A program made the translations under genes and the position numbers. A model generated the notes under the pieces. It saw nothing but the letters and a program-made list of their open reading frames with translations, searched no databases and was not told where the DNA came from. From Desulfofundulus kuznetsovii DSM 6115 (GTDB lineage: Bacteria > Bacillota > Desulfotomaculia > Desulfotomaculales > Desulfovirgulaceae): 64,000 bases of DNA. Shown here in pieces: positions 25,726 through 33,980 of this stretch (position 1 is the first letter of the stretch; the number at the start of each line of letters is the position of its first letter). The DNA is taken from the NCBI RefSeq assembly GCF_000214705.1, contig NC_015573.1:2673001-2737000 (forward strand). Direction: 5' to 3'.

Positions 25726-26586
25726 CTATTCACTGTAATACTTCCGGCAAATACTCTCCCTGTTTGACCGCACGTCCTCCAGGTAGGGCCATCTCTGGCG
25801 GACCTTGCTCACCAGGGACAGATCCAGGTCGAAGTAATATACCCCCGGTTCCCGGCCACAGGATAACAGGGTATACCCGTCGGGATAGGCCAAAAAACTT
25901 TCCCCCTGCACTTCCCGGCCGTCGGGGTAGCTGGTCGCGGTATTGTTGGCTGCAACCACAAAAACAGTGTTCTCACAGGCCCGGGTGATGCCAACGCTTT
26001 GCCAGAGGGGCATCCGGGCAGCCGGGATATTGGCCGGGTTCAAGATTAACAATGCCCCCCTTAAGGCCAGGCTGCGCACTATTTCCGGGTACATGATATC
26101 CACACACACCGCCACACCGAGAGATGTGCCCCGGTGCTGGATCACGGGCAATAAACTGCCGGGCTTTACATAACTCCTTTCGCCAATGGCCTGGGAGGGG
26201 AACTGTTTTTCAAAGAAAACGGGGGCGGATAGTTCGCCGCCCAGGATCATGCCCCGGGAATAAATGCCTCCTTCCGCCCGGACATACTGGGCCCCGGAAA
26301 TAAGGATGGGGTTGGGAGACGGGCCGCCGGTGACAGGGGTACCCCCCGGGATATACCCTCCGGACTTGCCCCGGGAGAGGATGGCTCCGTAGAATAACTT
26401 AATAATGATCTCCTGGTAATCATCCCAGTCAATCACTGTTGCTCCCAGCCAGTCCTCCGGCAGCAAAACCACATCTACGTCCGCGGTAATTTCATCCAGA
26501 AATTTGTGCATTTGAGCGATGTTCTGATCAAGATTTGTTCTATCCCTGGGGAATTGAATAATGGCCAGTTTTAAACAGGACATCAT
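25726..26586 (-). CDS. Nitrilase-superfamily carbon-nitrogen hydrolase
   Basis: 286 residues, ATG after GAGGAGG. The Glu-Lys-Cys triad is visible: E44 in LLPEDW, K127 in FFEKQFP and C161 in GVAVCVDIMYPE. The following NPANIPAARMPLWQSVGITRACENTVFVVAANN block is also typical. These enzymes hydrolyse amides or nitriles; the substrate here is unknown. It lies after the Fe-S protein gene on the same strand and may share its MarR-controlled transcript. Confidence 0.9.
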   Translation of the reverse strand: MMSCLKLAIIQFPRDRTNLDQNIAQMHKFLDEITADVDVVLLPEDWLGATVIDWDDYQEIIIKLFYGAILSRGKSGGYIPGGTPVTGGPSPNPILISGAQYVRAEGGIYSRGMILGGELSAPVFFEKQFPSQAIGERSYVKPGSLLPVIQHRGTSLGVAVCVDIMYPEIVRSLALRGALLILNPANIPAARMPLWQSVGITRACENTVFVVAANNTATSYPDGREVQGESFLAYPDGYTLLSCGREPGVYYFDLDLSLVSKVRQRWPYLEDVRSNRESICRKYYSE

Positions 26587-26600
26587 TTCTCCTCCTCAGT

Positions 26601-26645
26601 GTAATTCGTGGCCGGCGCGGGGTTTTACGGTGTTGGCTTAATCCT
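26601..26645 (-). repeat. Short dispersed element after a stop codon, copy A
   Basis: About 45 bp resembling 37672-37715. Shared blocks include GCCGGCG, GGTTTTAC and GGC(C/T)TAAT in the same order. Both copies begin 0-2 bp after the stop of a minus-strand gene. The role is unknown; no strong hairpin was seen. Confidence 0.45.
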
Positions 26646-26646
26646 C

Positions 26647-27756
26647 TTAAAACCGTCCTTTTTCCCTGGCGATGCGGGCGAACTGCTCCCGTTTGTCGGC
26701 TGGCGGTACGTGCAATTTTGACCTGCGGGACATGCCCAGTGCGCCGGTGGGGCAGGCGGATGCGCACACGCCGCAGCCTATACACAGGCCTTCGTCCACC
26801 ACCGCAATTCTCGCTCCTTTTTTTTCTGCAAGCGATATAGCGTTAATGTGGCAGCTTTCGGTGCAGGTACCGCAGCCAACGCAATTGTCTTCCTCCACCT
26901 TTGGCAGGAAATTACTGGGGTGAACGGCCCTGATTCCCGACTCGTTGATGGCGCGCAACACTCCGCAGCAACACCCGCAACAGTGACAAATGTAGGCAGG
27001 TTTGTTCAGCACGTTGTCGCCCAGGTGAACCAGTCCCAGTTTTTCCGTCCGGTCCAGTACCCGCAGCAGGTCGTCGACACTGGCCGGTTTCGCCATGCCC
27101 CTGTGCACCAGCCAGCGGCCCGCGTTGCCCAGCGACACGCAAACGTCATCCACCGGTGCGTCGCAGGCCGTGCCCAGGTGGGCGGCCTTGTGGCGACACG
27201 AGCACATGCCCAGCGCGCCGCCCCCGGACTGGCGGATAATCTCCGAGGCCCTTTCGTAACTCAATACCTCGGTCTCCACCACAGCCGGAATCAGACTTTC
27301 GTACACCAGGGCTTGAAACATCTTGGTGTCGCCGCCGAATATCTCCTCCCGCACCCCGTCGCTTTGAAAATACTTTTCAAACAACTCCGCCAGTTCCTTC
27401 ATGTTCACGCCGTCCCTGACCCGCATGAAAGTGTACTCAAAAAAACCCACTATCATCGGTGCCAGCATGTAATAGGTGCCGTCCCGGCGGGGCAAATCCA
27501 GCACCAGCCCCTTGTCGGCCATTTTTTCCAGCGTTTCTTTCAACTCGCTCTTCTTCATTCCGGTAGCTTCGGCAATTTTTTCTATGGGCACGGGCAGGAG
27601 CGGAAAACTGGCGCCCACCTCCGCCTCGGTCACTGTATAAAGACGATGCAATATTTCCATCAAATACTCGTTAACCGGCGCACCCACCGGATTTCTGTTC
27701 AGGCGCTCAGCCAGAGCCCGGTAAACTTCCTCCTTCGCGTTAACCAGGTGACCCAC
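26647..27756 (-). CDS. Winged-helix/4Fe-4S ferredoxin-like protein
   Basis: About 369 residues. A GTG at 27756 follows AAGGGGG; a TTG at 27777 is the alternative. The N-terminal part looks like a helix-turn-helix domain (PIEKIAEATGMKKSELKETLEKMADKG). The middle has cysteine clusters (GMCSCRHKAAH, then CHCCGCCC), and the C terminus holds two classic 4Fe-4S motifs, CVGCGTCTESC and CIGCGVCASACPTGA. This design is seen in Clostridia and Deltaproteobacteria near redox enzymes, and its role is not established. A palindrome at its promoter and a MarR gene upstream suggest redox or small-molecule control. Confidence 0.82.
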   Translation of the reverse strand: MGHLVNAKEEVYRALAERLNRNPVGAPVNEYLMEILHRLYTVTEAEVGASFPLLPVPIEKIAEATGMKKSELKETLEKMADKGLVLDLPRRDGTYYMLAPMIVGFFEYTFMRVRDGVNMKELAELFEKYFQSDGVREEIFGGDTKMFQALVYESLIPAVVETEVLSYERASEIIRQSGGGALGMCSCRHKAAHLGTACDAPVDDVCVSLGNAGRWLVHRGMAKPASVDDLLRVLDRTEKLGLVHLGDNVLNKPAYICHCCGCCCGVLRAINESGIRAVHPSNFLPKVEEDNCVGCGTCTESCHINAISLAEKKGARIAVVDEGLCIGCGVCASACPTGALGMSRRSKLHVPPADKREQFARIAREKGRF

Positions 27757-27809
27757 AATCCGTTCCCCCTTTAACAATTTTTGTATTCCCCCGCATAATT
27801 GCCATAAAA

Positions 27810-27829
27810 ATTATATGTGCACAAATAAT
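27810..27829. promoter_or_regulatory. MarR-type operator overlapping a -10 element
   Basis: ATTATATGTGCACAAATAAT is palindromic apart from one symmetric mismatch pair and contains the TTGTGCACAA-like core favoured by MarR proteins. On the minus strand, TATAAT (27815-27810) lies at one edge, so a bound repressor would block the promoter of the ferredoxin gene. A related TTGTGTAC core occurs before the MarR gene itself (~28304-28320). Confidence 0.6.
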
Positions 27830-27841
27830 CTTGCTGAAAAA

Positions 27842-28282
27842 TTAATCAAGTATATCGCCAAGACGGCCAAGTACTTTTAAAAACACGTTAAAATCCTCTT
27901 CAGAAAAGTGTTCCCTTATTTCCCGGTCCAGTTTTTCGGCCAGCTCGATCATGGCCGTTCCATTTTTCCTGGCTTTATCCGTTAAAAATACCAGCAGCGA
28001 ACGGCGGTCTTCGGGGTCGTCCCTCCTTTCCACATACCCCCCCCTTTCCATCCGGTCCAGAATTCCGGTGAGTGTTGAGCCGTCTATGTTCACACTTTTA
28101 GCCAGGTCTTTGAATTTCATGCCGTCGTTTTGCCACAGGGCGTTAAGCACGTAAAACTGCACCGGCGTAATTCCGTAAGGTGCAAGGTTGTTTTCGTAAT
28201 AGCGCTGCACCTTGCGCATTACTTTGCTGAGTTTGTAGCAAATATACCTGGTGGGCCCTGCGTGGTTTATTTCATGGCTCAT
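27842..28282 (-). CDS. MarR-family transcriptional regulator
   Basis: 146 residues, ATG after AAGGGGA. The winged helix lies at GMKFKDLAKSVNIDGSTLTGILDRMERGGYVERRDDPEDRR, in family order, with dimerisation helices at both ends. It is upstream of, and on the same strand as, the ferredoxin and nitrilase genes; a palindrome between them supports direct control. The effector is unknown. Confidence 0.92.
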   Translation of the reverse strand: MSHEINHAGPTRYICYKLSKVMRKVQRYYENNLAPYGITPVQFYVLNALWQNDGMKFKDLAKSVNIDGSTLTGILDRMERGGYVERRDDPEDRRSLLVFLTDKARKNGTAMIELAEKLDREIREHFSEEDFNVFLKVLGRLGDILD

Positions 28283-28449
28283 GGTCCCTTAAACCCCTTT
28301 GATTGTATAAAAATTGTTTGTGTACCAATATTATATTTTCAAATTATGCCAGTGTCAACATAATAATTTGCCGTGCTTATTTGGGTCCTGCATTCCAAGA
28401 CCCGGCTAATTGGAACCATCTGCTCGGCAGTTGCGACGAGAGGCCTAAA

Positions 28450-28597
28450 AAACAAATAACAAGTACTAGTTGAAGAAAGATTAAGCTCAGGATGAATGTT
28501 ATTATATGGGTTATATGGCATATTATGGCTTGCCTGAAAAATAAAAAATTCCCCGGGAAGAACTCAGGATTTCCGGGGAAATGCCAAGAGAGTTTCA
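28450..28597 (+). pseudogene. Decayed copy of the 5' end of the UroD-type methyltransferase gene
   Basis: The sequence from ~28450 to 28597 resembles 14925-15060. Shared stretches include GAATGTT followed by ATATGG, then AAATTCCCCGGG, GAACTC, CCGGGGAAAT and AAGAGAGTT. An ATG at 28519 opens only nine codons before TAA. The copy breaks off exactly where the permease 3' end (28595) begins. It is non-functional. The rest of 28283-28449 shows nothing clear. Confidence 0.7.
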
Positions 28598-29425
28598 GAC
28601 GTCCCTCCTGTTAAATACCGCCACTGCCCCCGCCAGGACGGCAGCCAGGTAGACGACGGTGTAGGCGACCATAGCCCCGCTTGGGGAACTGGCGCTGCCA
28701 AAAGGCGTCATGGAAAGAACGTTCACCACGTTGTCCGGTGAGGTGAGGATCACTGTGATCATCTTTTTATACATGGCGTCGGAAGGTATGATCAAGCTGC
28801 TAACAACCCCGATATTCTGCAGGGTGCTGTTTTTCAAGCCTACTCCAATCTGCTCCACCATGCCGCCCACCGCGGCCAGGATATAAAGGGTGAACATGGC
28901 CACGCCGTTGGCCAGGGTGGATAGAAATGTGGAGCCCAGAAGACTTAAAGCCAGCAAAACCATAGGGCCCAGGATATACAGGCCCATGGCCTCAAGGATA
29001 TTTCCCGGGTTGAAACCGGTCATGTGCTTGACCAGCAGGACAATGCCGAGGAAAAAGAAAGCCGCGTAGATGCAAACAATACTTCCGTAACCCAGGAACT
29101 TTCCCAGCACTATTTCCGAACGCCTGATGGGCCTGGTGGCAATGGCGTGCAGGATACCGCTGTCGATCTCTCCGGAAATGGCCCCCACACCGGAGAAAAC
29201 GGCTAACAGGGCCACTATAAAACTGGAAAAGTAAAGTCCCAGGGATAACAGCTGGGGGTAGATGAAGAGCTTATAGAGGGAATTGCTGTATCTGTTAAAC
29301 TGCTCCACCGCATAGTGGGTGGCCAGGCCGTAAAGGAGAAAAAATACCACGGTAAGCAGGATAACGACCAGGAAAATTTTTTTGCGCAGCACTTCTTTGG
29401 TGGTGAGCCGGATAATGGTGATCAT
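28595..29425 (-). CDS. ABC-2 type transporter permease
   Basis: 276 residues from ATG at 29425 (GAGAGGAG upstream). About six transmembrane helices; the DSGILHAIATRPIRRSEIVLGKFLGYG segment is typical of ABC-2 permeases that export lipids, peptides or drugs. It begins 2 bp after the stop of the ATPase fragment, so they were one operon. Because the ATPase gene is broken, the exporter is probably inactive unless another ATPase serves it. Its last 125 bp are copied at 24430-24555. Confidence 0.88.
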   Translation of the reverse strand: MITIIRLTTKEVLRKKIFLVVILLTVVFFLLYGLATHYAVEQFNRYSNSLYKLFIYPQLLSLGLYFSSFIVALLAVFSGVGAISGEIDSGILHAIATRPIRRSEIVLGKFLGYGSIVCIYAAFFFLGIVLLVKHMTGFNPGNILEAMGLYILGPMVLLALSLLGSTFLSTLANGVAMFTLYILAAVGGMVEQIGVGLKNSTLQNIGVVSSLIIPSDAMYKKMITVILTSPDNVVNVLSMTPFGSASSPSGAMVAYTVVYLAAVLAGAVAVFNRRDV

Positions 29426-29426
29426 C

Positions 29427-29900
29427 CTACTCCTCTCTTTCCTGCACCAGATTGATGAAGAGGCTTTCCAGGGATTGCCTCCTGGGAACGAGCTGGTATA
29501 GCCGGCCTCCACTGGCAACGATAGCCCCGGCCAGCCCGGGAATTTCCTCTTCATTCCTCAGAGTTGCCGTTAAGCATTCACCGTCAAAACTAAAATCAAA
29601 TCCCTGTTCCCGTAATTTGCGGTGGATATCTTCGTTAAACCCGTCCACCCTGGCTTCCACTTCAATTCTGCCCGAATTAAGCTCGGCCATGGTGCCGCTG
29701 GCTATGATGCGTCCCTTCTTAATGATGGCCACCCGGTCGCAGATCATTTCCACTTCGCTCAAGAGGTGGCTGTTTAAAAAGACGGTCTTGCCCTGCCTTT
29801 TCAGGGCCAGGATTAATTCCCTTACCTCCTTGCGCCCCAGGGGATCCAGCGCCGAGGTGGGCTCGTCCAGAAACAACAGGTCCGGGTATAGGGTAACCAG
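29427..29900 (-). pseudogene. ABC transporter ATPase gene, 3' half (Walker B to C terminus)
   Basis: The minus-strand frame gives LYPDLLFLDEPTSALDPLGRKEV, LNSHLLSEVEMICDRVAIIKKGRII and a normal C-terminal domain ending at 29427. Walker A and the signature motif are absent. Upstream of ~29900 the sequence becomes IS4-like. The matching 5' half with Walker A lies at 36246-36390 on the same strand, 6.3 kb away; about 100 central residues appear to be lost. A TTG at 29876 could still start the fragment. Confidence 0.88.
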
Positions 29901-29906
29901 TTTTTC

Positions 29907-30366
29907 AGAGGAATTTCCATTTACAAAATTATTTACACTCCCGCTTTCAGCAGAGGATGTGGCGCTCCTTTACCGGGCGCGCTAGAGCATCGAACCGGTT
30001 TTCAAGGAACTGAAGCGTCTCTACCAGTTGGATGTGATCTCCAGTGGGGCACCTGCCGTGGTAGAATCTCTGGTTCTGGTGGCCATGCTGACCCTGGTTG
30101 TAAGCCACCGGCTGCTTAACCACATGCGGTTGCTGGCTCCGGAGAAAAGTGCCCGCTTTACTCCTTTGCGCTGGGCCGAATCGTTTTACTCCATTGCGCC
30201 GGTTATAATGGCTCGCGTACTCAAGTTTATCGGAATTGACGAAGATCCTCTCCTGCTTATAATTTACTTCATGGCTGAGGGTGTCGATCCCAATGTCAAC
30301 AGAGAACGCCTGTTGTCACCCTGGGTAAAGGCGGTAAATTCCCAGGTATTAGATGGTAATAAGTAA
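29907..30366 (+). pseudogene. IS4-family transposase remnant
   Basis: The plus-strand frame reads FTLPLSAEDVALLYRAR, a TAG stop where the family has Trp (YRARW), then SIEPVFKELKRLYQLD and continues to 30366. The YRARW...FKELK block is the conserved IS4 region with the catalytic Glu. Everything before it, including the first two acidic residues, is missing. It borders the cut ABC ATPase. Confidence 0.82.
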
Positions 30367-30389
30367 CATATCTGGTAAACCGATCACGC

Positions 30390-30432
30390 ATGAGAGTACC
30401 ACCAATTATACTAGGCGGCACTCTCATTTTCT
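30390..30432 (+). terminator. Inverted repeat/terminator after the IS4 remnant
   Basis: ATGAGAGT (30390-30397) pairs with ACTCTCAT (30420-30427), with further CC/GG pairs inside, and TTTCTTCC follows. It may be a terminator or one IS end. Confidence 0.5.
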
Positions 30433-30479
30433 TCCTTTCCCGAGGTTTCTTCCTTCTGTAGGCAGAGGAGGTTTTTAGA

Positions 30480-30827
30480 ATGAGAAAGTGTAAAATTGAT
30501 TTCAATGAATCTCTTCATCCCGAACCTTGGCGAGATTTTTATATACGCTATTTTCCAGAACTAGAAACGATGGACGTAAAGGAAGACGGCTTCACCGACC
30601 AGTCTTTGCGTTGCCTCCATCACGACGACAGGAAGCCTTCCGCAACAGTTAACGTCAAGTCCGGCTTCTACGTCTGCCATGTCTGCGGGAGCTTTTCACC
30701 GTACCGCTTTTTAGTTGAAATTGCAGGCATTGCGCCGGAAAACGCGAGCTACTTCATAAACGACTACCTCCGCGAGCTATACGTAAAAGACGAACAAACA
30801 GGAAACCACCTCAATAAGGTTGAATAA
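30480..30827 (+). CDS. Small CHC2-type zinc-finger protein (primase-like zinc-binding domain)
   Basis: 115 residues, ATG after GAGGAGG. The centre resembles the DnaG zinc-binding domain: CLHHDDRKPSATVNVKSG, then FYVCHVCGSFSPYRFLVEIAG. Possible zinc ligands are the Cys and His of CLHH and the two Cys of CHVC. No polymerase domain follows. Such stand-alone domains occur in plasmids, phages and integrative elements. It may be cargo of the mosaic, with a possible role in its replication. Confidence 0.62.
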   Translation: MRKCKIDFNESLHPEPWRDFYIRYFPELETMDVKEDGFTDQSLRCLHHDDRKPSATVNVKSGFYVCHVCGSFSPYRFLVEIAGIAPENASYFINDYLRELYVKDEQTGNHLNKVE

Positions 30828-31269
30828 TCTTCGTTAATCTCACAATTTCAGCCATTTTCATTTTCCGCAGGGCTACGACTGATAAATGATGCCCAGTTAT
30901 GCCTTTGTCTGGAAGGTGGTGTATGCAGAAATACCAGGGCTGCTTGTGTGACAATTTTTCGCGCGCTCTTATCTCCACACTTTACCCTGGCGGCCTACCC
31001 TCTCATGTCTCCCGGGATACCAATGACCGTGCCGGCTCCGGACTTTCCTTCGTCCCACCTGCCCAGGGGTGGAGGCCATTGTGCTACCTAACAGGGTCTA
31101 CTTGCCCTCATGGTTTGATTTTTGGCTCTCCGCGCTGCATGATTGTCAAGGTCCATGTAGCAAAGGCATTATAACGGTACAATGTTATGATGCAGCCAGC
31201 ACCTTCCGCCTGCAGCCCGGTAGAACGGAAGGAAAGCCGGCAGGTACAGGCCGTTGCCTGGATACCGGC
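30828..31269. other. Non-coding flank 3' of the IS110-type transposase
   Basis: No convincing gene. In IS110/IS1111 elements a structured guide RNA is encoded in a non-coding end, so this stretch or 32527-32682 could hold it. I could not define the element's ends by eye. An open frame at 30899-31174 has no ribosome site or family resemblance. Confidence 0.35.
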
Positions 31270-32526
31270 CTAAGCGGCTACTTTTGCCACTGGTCTAACC
31301 GGTCCGGCATGTACTAAGGCCGGATGGCTTTCAGGCAAAACCAAATCCCGGTTATACGCCATTCCCTTGCGTGCCAGGGCAAAGATGATGCGCAAAAGCC
31401 TGCAGCAAATGGCCACCAGGGACTGCTTTCCTTTCAGTGGGTTGTTGGGCCTGGTGGTGTAATAGTGGTGGAGTATCGAAAATTCCTGCGTTCTGGCCAC
31501 CAAAACTAGGGCTACCCGGAAGAGCGCGCAGCGCAGCTTTGCTCTGCCCCGCTTGCTGATGCGGGTCCTTCCCTTGTGGGTGCCTGAACTGTTTTCCACC
31601 AGGTTCAGGCCGGCCAGCTTTATTAACTGCCTGGCATTGCGGTAGTTGTTCAGGTCGCCCACTTCGGAAACTATGGTGGCCACTTGCAGTATGCTCATTC
31701 CCGGGATGGTGAGCAGGTACCCGGCATAAGGGATTTCCCTCAACAGTTCTGCCAGGCGGGCCTCAACCAGCTCGCATTCCTTGAGGATTTCCTTGACCCG
31801 GCGTAGCTGGTAGCGGAGCTCCATCCTGGCGCCTTCAAGGCCATCTCTTACACCCACCGAGGTCCTGGCTTTATCCTTTAGGAGCTCAGCATGCTTGAGC
31901 CCGACCCGGTTATGAGTGGCCCGGCTTAAAACGTCAGCCACTTCATCTACCGGCTTTTCAATGAGGTCAGCTGGGAAAGGGAAATTATCCAGGGCAGCCA
32001 TGGCGGCCTTTCCTTCAACAGACTTGAAAACGTCTTGAAACTCCGGAAAGTACAGGTCCAGGATGGTGTTGATTCGCGCTTCGCTTTGTTGAAGGTCTTT
32101 GTTTAACCGTCCCCGGAAGTTGACGAGATTGCGGATATCCGCTATTACGCCGGCTGGAATGTGCGGGATGTAGAAACGACCATCCCTGGCCAGGCGGGCA
32201 ATTACCCCGGCATCCTTGTCATCCCGTTTGGTTGGTGAATTGTCGTCCAGTTCCTTGGCCTTTTTGACATGGTGCGGGTTGACCAGGACCACCGTAATCC
32301 CTTGCGTTTTTAAGACACAGGCTAAGGGGAGCCAGTAATGGCCGGTAGGCTCCATGGCCACCAGAACTTTAGACAGGCCGTGTTTAAACTGGATCGTCTT
32401 GATTTGCTGGACTAGATCACCAATGCCGGATATGGTATTCTGGAATGGGAACGGCTTGTGCAGTCCCTCCCCCCGGAAATTGATCATTTGGGCGTAGTGG
32501 GTATGCTTGGCCACGTCTACACCCAC
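31270..32526 (-). CDS. IS110-family transposase (DEDD recombinase)
   Basis: 418 residues, GTG start with no clear ribosome site. The N-terminal RuvC-like domain has the DEDD residues: D4 (GVDVAKH), E59 (VAMEPTGHYW), D102 and D105 (KRDDKDAGV). The C-terminal Tnp_IS110 domain has IPGMSILQVATIVSEVGD, with the catalytic Ser, and LAGLNLVENSSG. It appears full length. These enzymes recombine circular element DNA into targets using a guide RNA transcribed from the element. It sits beside an IS66 remnant and may have inserted into it. Confidence 0.92.
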   Translation of the reverse strand: MGVDVAKHTHYAQMINFRGEGLHKPFPFQNTISGIGDLVQQIKTIQFKHGLSKVLVAMEPTGHYWLPLACVLKTQGITVVLVNPHHVKKAKELDDNSPTKRDDKDAGVIARLARDGRFYIPHIPAGVIADIRNLVNFRGRLNKDLQQSEARINTILDLYFPEFQDVFKSVEGKAAMAALDNFPFPADLIEKPVDEVADVLSRATHNRVGLKHAELLKDKARTSVGVRDGLEGARMELRYQLRRVKEILKECELVEARLAELLREIPYAGYLLTIPGMSILQVATIVSEVGDLNNYRNARQLIKLAGLNLVENSSGTHKGRTRISKRGRAKLRCALFRVALVLVARTQEFSILHHYYTTRPNNPLKGKQSLVAICCRLLRIIFALARKGMAYNRDLVLPESHPALVHAGPVRPVAKVAA

Positions 32527-32682
32527 AATTAAGGTTTAAGGTGTGATCGTGGCAAGCTTCTGGGAAAGGGGATTGTACATCGCTGATCCCTCCTGGTATT
32601 GGTGGTTTTGGGTTTTGGCATTTACACCATACCAGGATTTTTTCTTTCCCTCAACCCCCACTACTCCTGATTACAGGAATGC

Positions 32683-32916
32683 TTTGTCATTGGCCGCAAG
32701 AACTGGTTGTTTGCCAATACTCCGCGGGGTGCACGGGCCAGCGCTATTACTTACAGCATCATAGAAACGGCAAAGGAGAATGGATTGAATCCTTTCCAAT
32801 ACCTCAGCTATCTTTTTGAAAAACTTCCCAACCTGAACCCTAAAGACAGTAACGCCCTGGATCAGTTACTCCCCTGGTCCGATTCATTACCCCCTGTCTG
32901 CAGGGTTAATAAATAA
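32683..32916 (+). pseudogene. IS66-family transposase, C-terminal remnant
   Basis: The frame from 32683 reads FVIGRKNWLFANTPRGARAS, then YSIIETAKENGLNPFQYLSYLF and LPWSDSLP to the stop at 32916. These are the conserved last ~75 residues of IS66 TnpC. The remainder of the transposase is absent; the sequence to the left belongs to the IS110 element. Confidence 0.88.
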
Positions 32917-32927
32917 GCCAGATTATG

Positions 32928-32962
32928 TCCCCACCTGATTGCAAGGTGGGGTTTATTTTACG
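32928..32962 (+). terminator. Terminator after the IS66 remnant
   Basis: CCCCACCT and AGGTGGGG are separated by GATTGCA and followed by TTTATTTT. Confidence 0.8.
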
Positions 32963-33015
32963 CTTACTTCAAGACAGACCAAAGTGACAATGCCTGGAAA
33001 ACTGTTGGAGAGTAC

Positions 33016-33408
33016 TTGAGTGGACCGAGCCTTCAAGATGTCGACCAGTGGAAGGTCTTCGGAAGGAACTTGAGTGGGCAGACTGTACATGATAACATTG
33101 CTGCACGCGCTCGAGGGGTAGCCGCAAAAGTTGAGTCGGAACCATTGAAGCAAGACCTCGAAGCATTTGCTCGATCATTAGAACTTGCTTACGAGAAAAA
33201 GGATGTCAGGCTGCTGATACTCGCGCATCGCATCATTCATGACCTCGACTACTGGGTGTTCAGCAATGAGACCTTCGAGTCTAGAGACTACTGGGGAGCT
33301 ACAAGTACCTTAGAAGGCAAGGAAGGCAGTCCTGTTGGGCGGCTGCTTGACGGTTGGTCGGATTACAGGCAGAGAATCTTGTCGGATGGCAGCGTAGTAG
33401 GGGGTTGA
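33016..33408 (+). CDS. Hypothetical protein
   Basis: 130 residues from TTG at 33016, with GGAG five bases upstream. The frame remains open upstream through the terminator and gives a protein-like YFKTDQSDNAWKTVGEYL, so the gene may be the tail of a longer one. The middle is helical and acidic (KVESEPLKQDLEAFARSLELAYEKKD). No family was recognised. Codon use is less GC-rich than the surrounding chromosome, in keeping with transferred DNA. Confidence 0.42.
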   Translation: MSGPSLQDVDQWKVFGRNLSGQTVHDNIAARARGVAAKVESEPLKQDLEAFARSLELAYEKKDVRLLILAHRIIHDLDYWVFSNETFESRDYWGATSTLEGKEGSPVGRLLDGWSDYRQRILSDGSVVGG

Positions 33409-33627
33409 CACTACTGGTAGAGTTGTTGTAGATTTTCCTACGAGTAGCGAAACGGAGTAGCTTGTCTCCTTTATATCGAGCTTTGCCGAACAAAGTCGGA
33501 AACTTTTTCCCTCTGAACGCGGAACCATTTTCCTTCCTTTAACGCCTGTATAGGTAGGAGAGGATCGAGGGGGTGGTTCCGATGCGCTGATAGACTAATC
33601 GACCTGTTCGTAATGGAGGTGATGAGA

Positions 33628-33963
33628 GTGAGTGGTAGACTAAAGTCCTGCTCCTTTTGTGGGAAAACCGAGACGACAGTCAAGCTCGTAAGTGCTCCCG
33701 ATGACTATGATTCAGAAATCTGTATTTGTAATGAGTGTGTGAAGGAATGTGTGGACATCATTGATGGAGAAACCACGTTGGGAACGCTCTTTCATAGTGT
33801 TACTTCGGCAACTCAAGAAAGCAAATCCTCAAGTTGCTCCTTTTGCGATAAGACCGAGAAGCAGGTAGACTTCCTTTTAACGAACCATACCCTCTTCATC
33901 TGTAATGAATGTATCTCTCTCTGCAAAAAAATCCTTGAAGAAGAGGAGAAAAATCAGGTTTGA
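33628..33963 (+). CDS. Tandem ClpX-type C4 zinc-finger protein
   Basis: About 111 residues. GTG at 33628 lies 7-8 nt after GGAGGT. Two similar C4 fingers: CSFCGKTETTVKLVSAPDD..ICICNECVKEC (first half) and CSFCDKTEKQVDFLLTNHTLFICNECISLC (second half). These match the N-terminal zinc-binding domain of ClpX (CSFCGK...ICNECV), which binds adaptors and substrates, but no AAA+ part follows. A stand-alone duplicate could act as a decoy or adaptor for ClpXP, or mediate other protein contacts. The function is inference only. Confidence 0.72.
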   Translation: MSGRLKSCSFCGKTETTVKLVSAPDDYDSEICICNECVKECVDIIDGETTLGTLFHSVTSATQESKSSSCSFCDKTEKQVDFLLTNHTLFICNECISLCKKILEEEEKNQV

Positions 33964-33980
33964 AGAGGAGGTTAGTTAGA

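Noticed and set aside
25443-25988. A 181-residue plus-strand open frame after VapC.
   Set aside because: It begins inside the VapBC terminator and runs antisense through the nitrilase gene, which has clear catalytic motifs.
30899-31174. A 91-residue open frame beside the IS110 transposase.
   Set aside because: No ribosome site and irregular composition. More likely non-coding end of the IS110 element.
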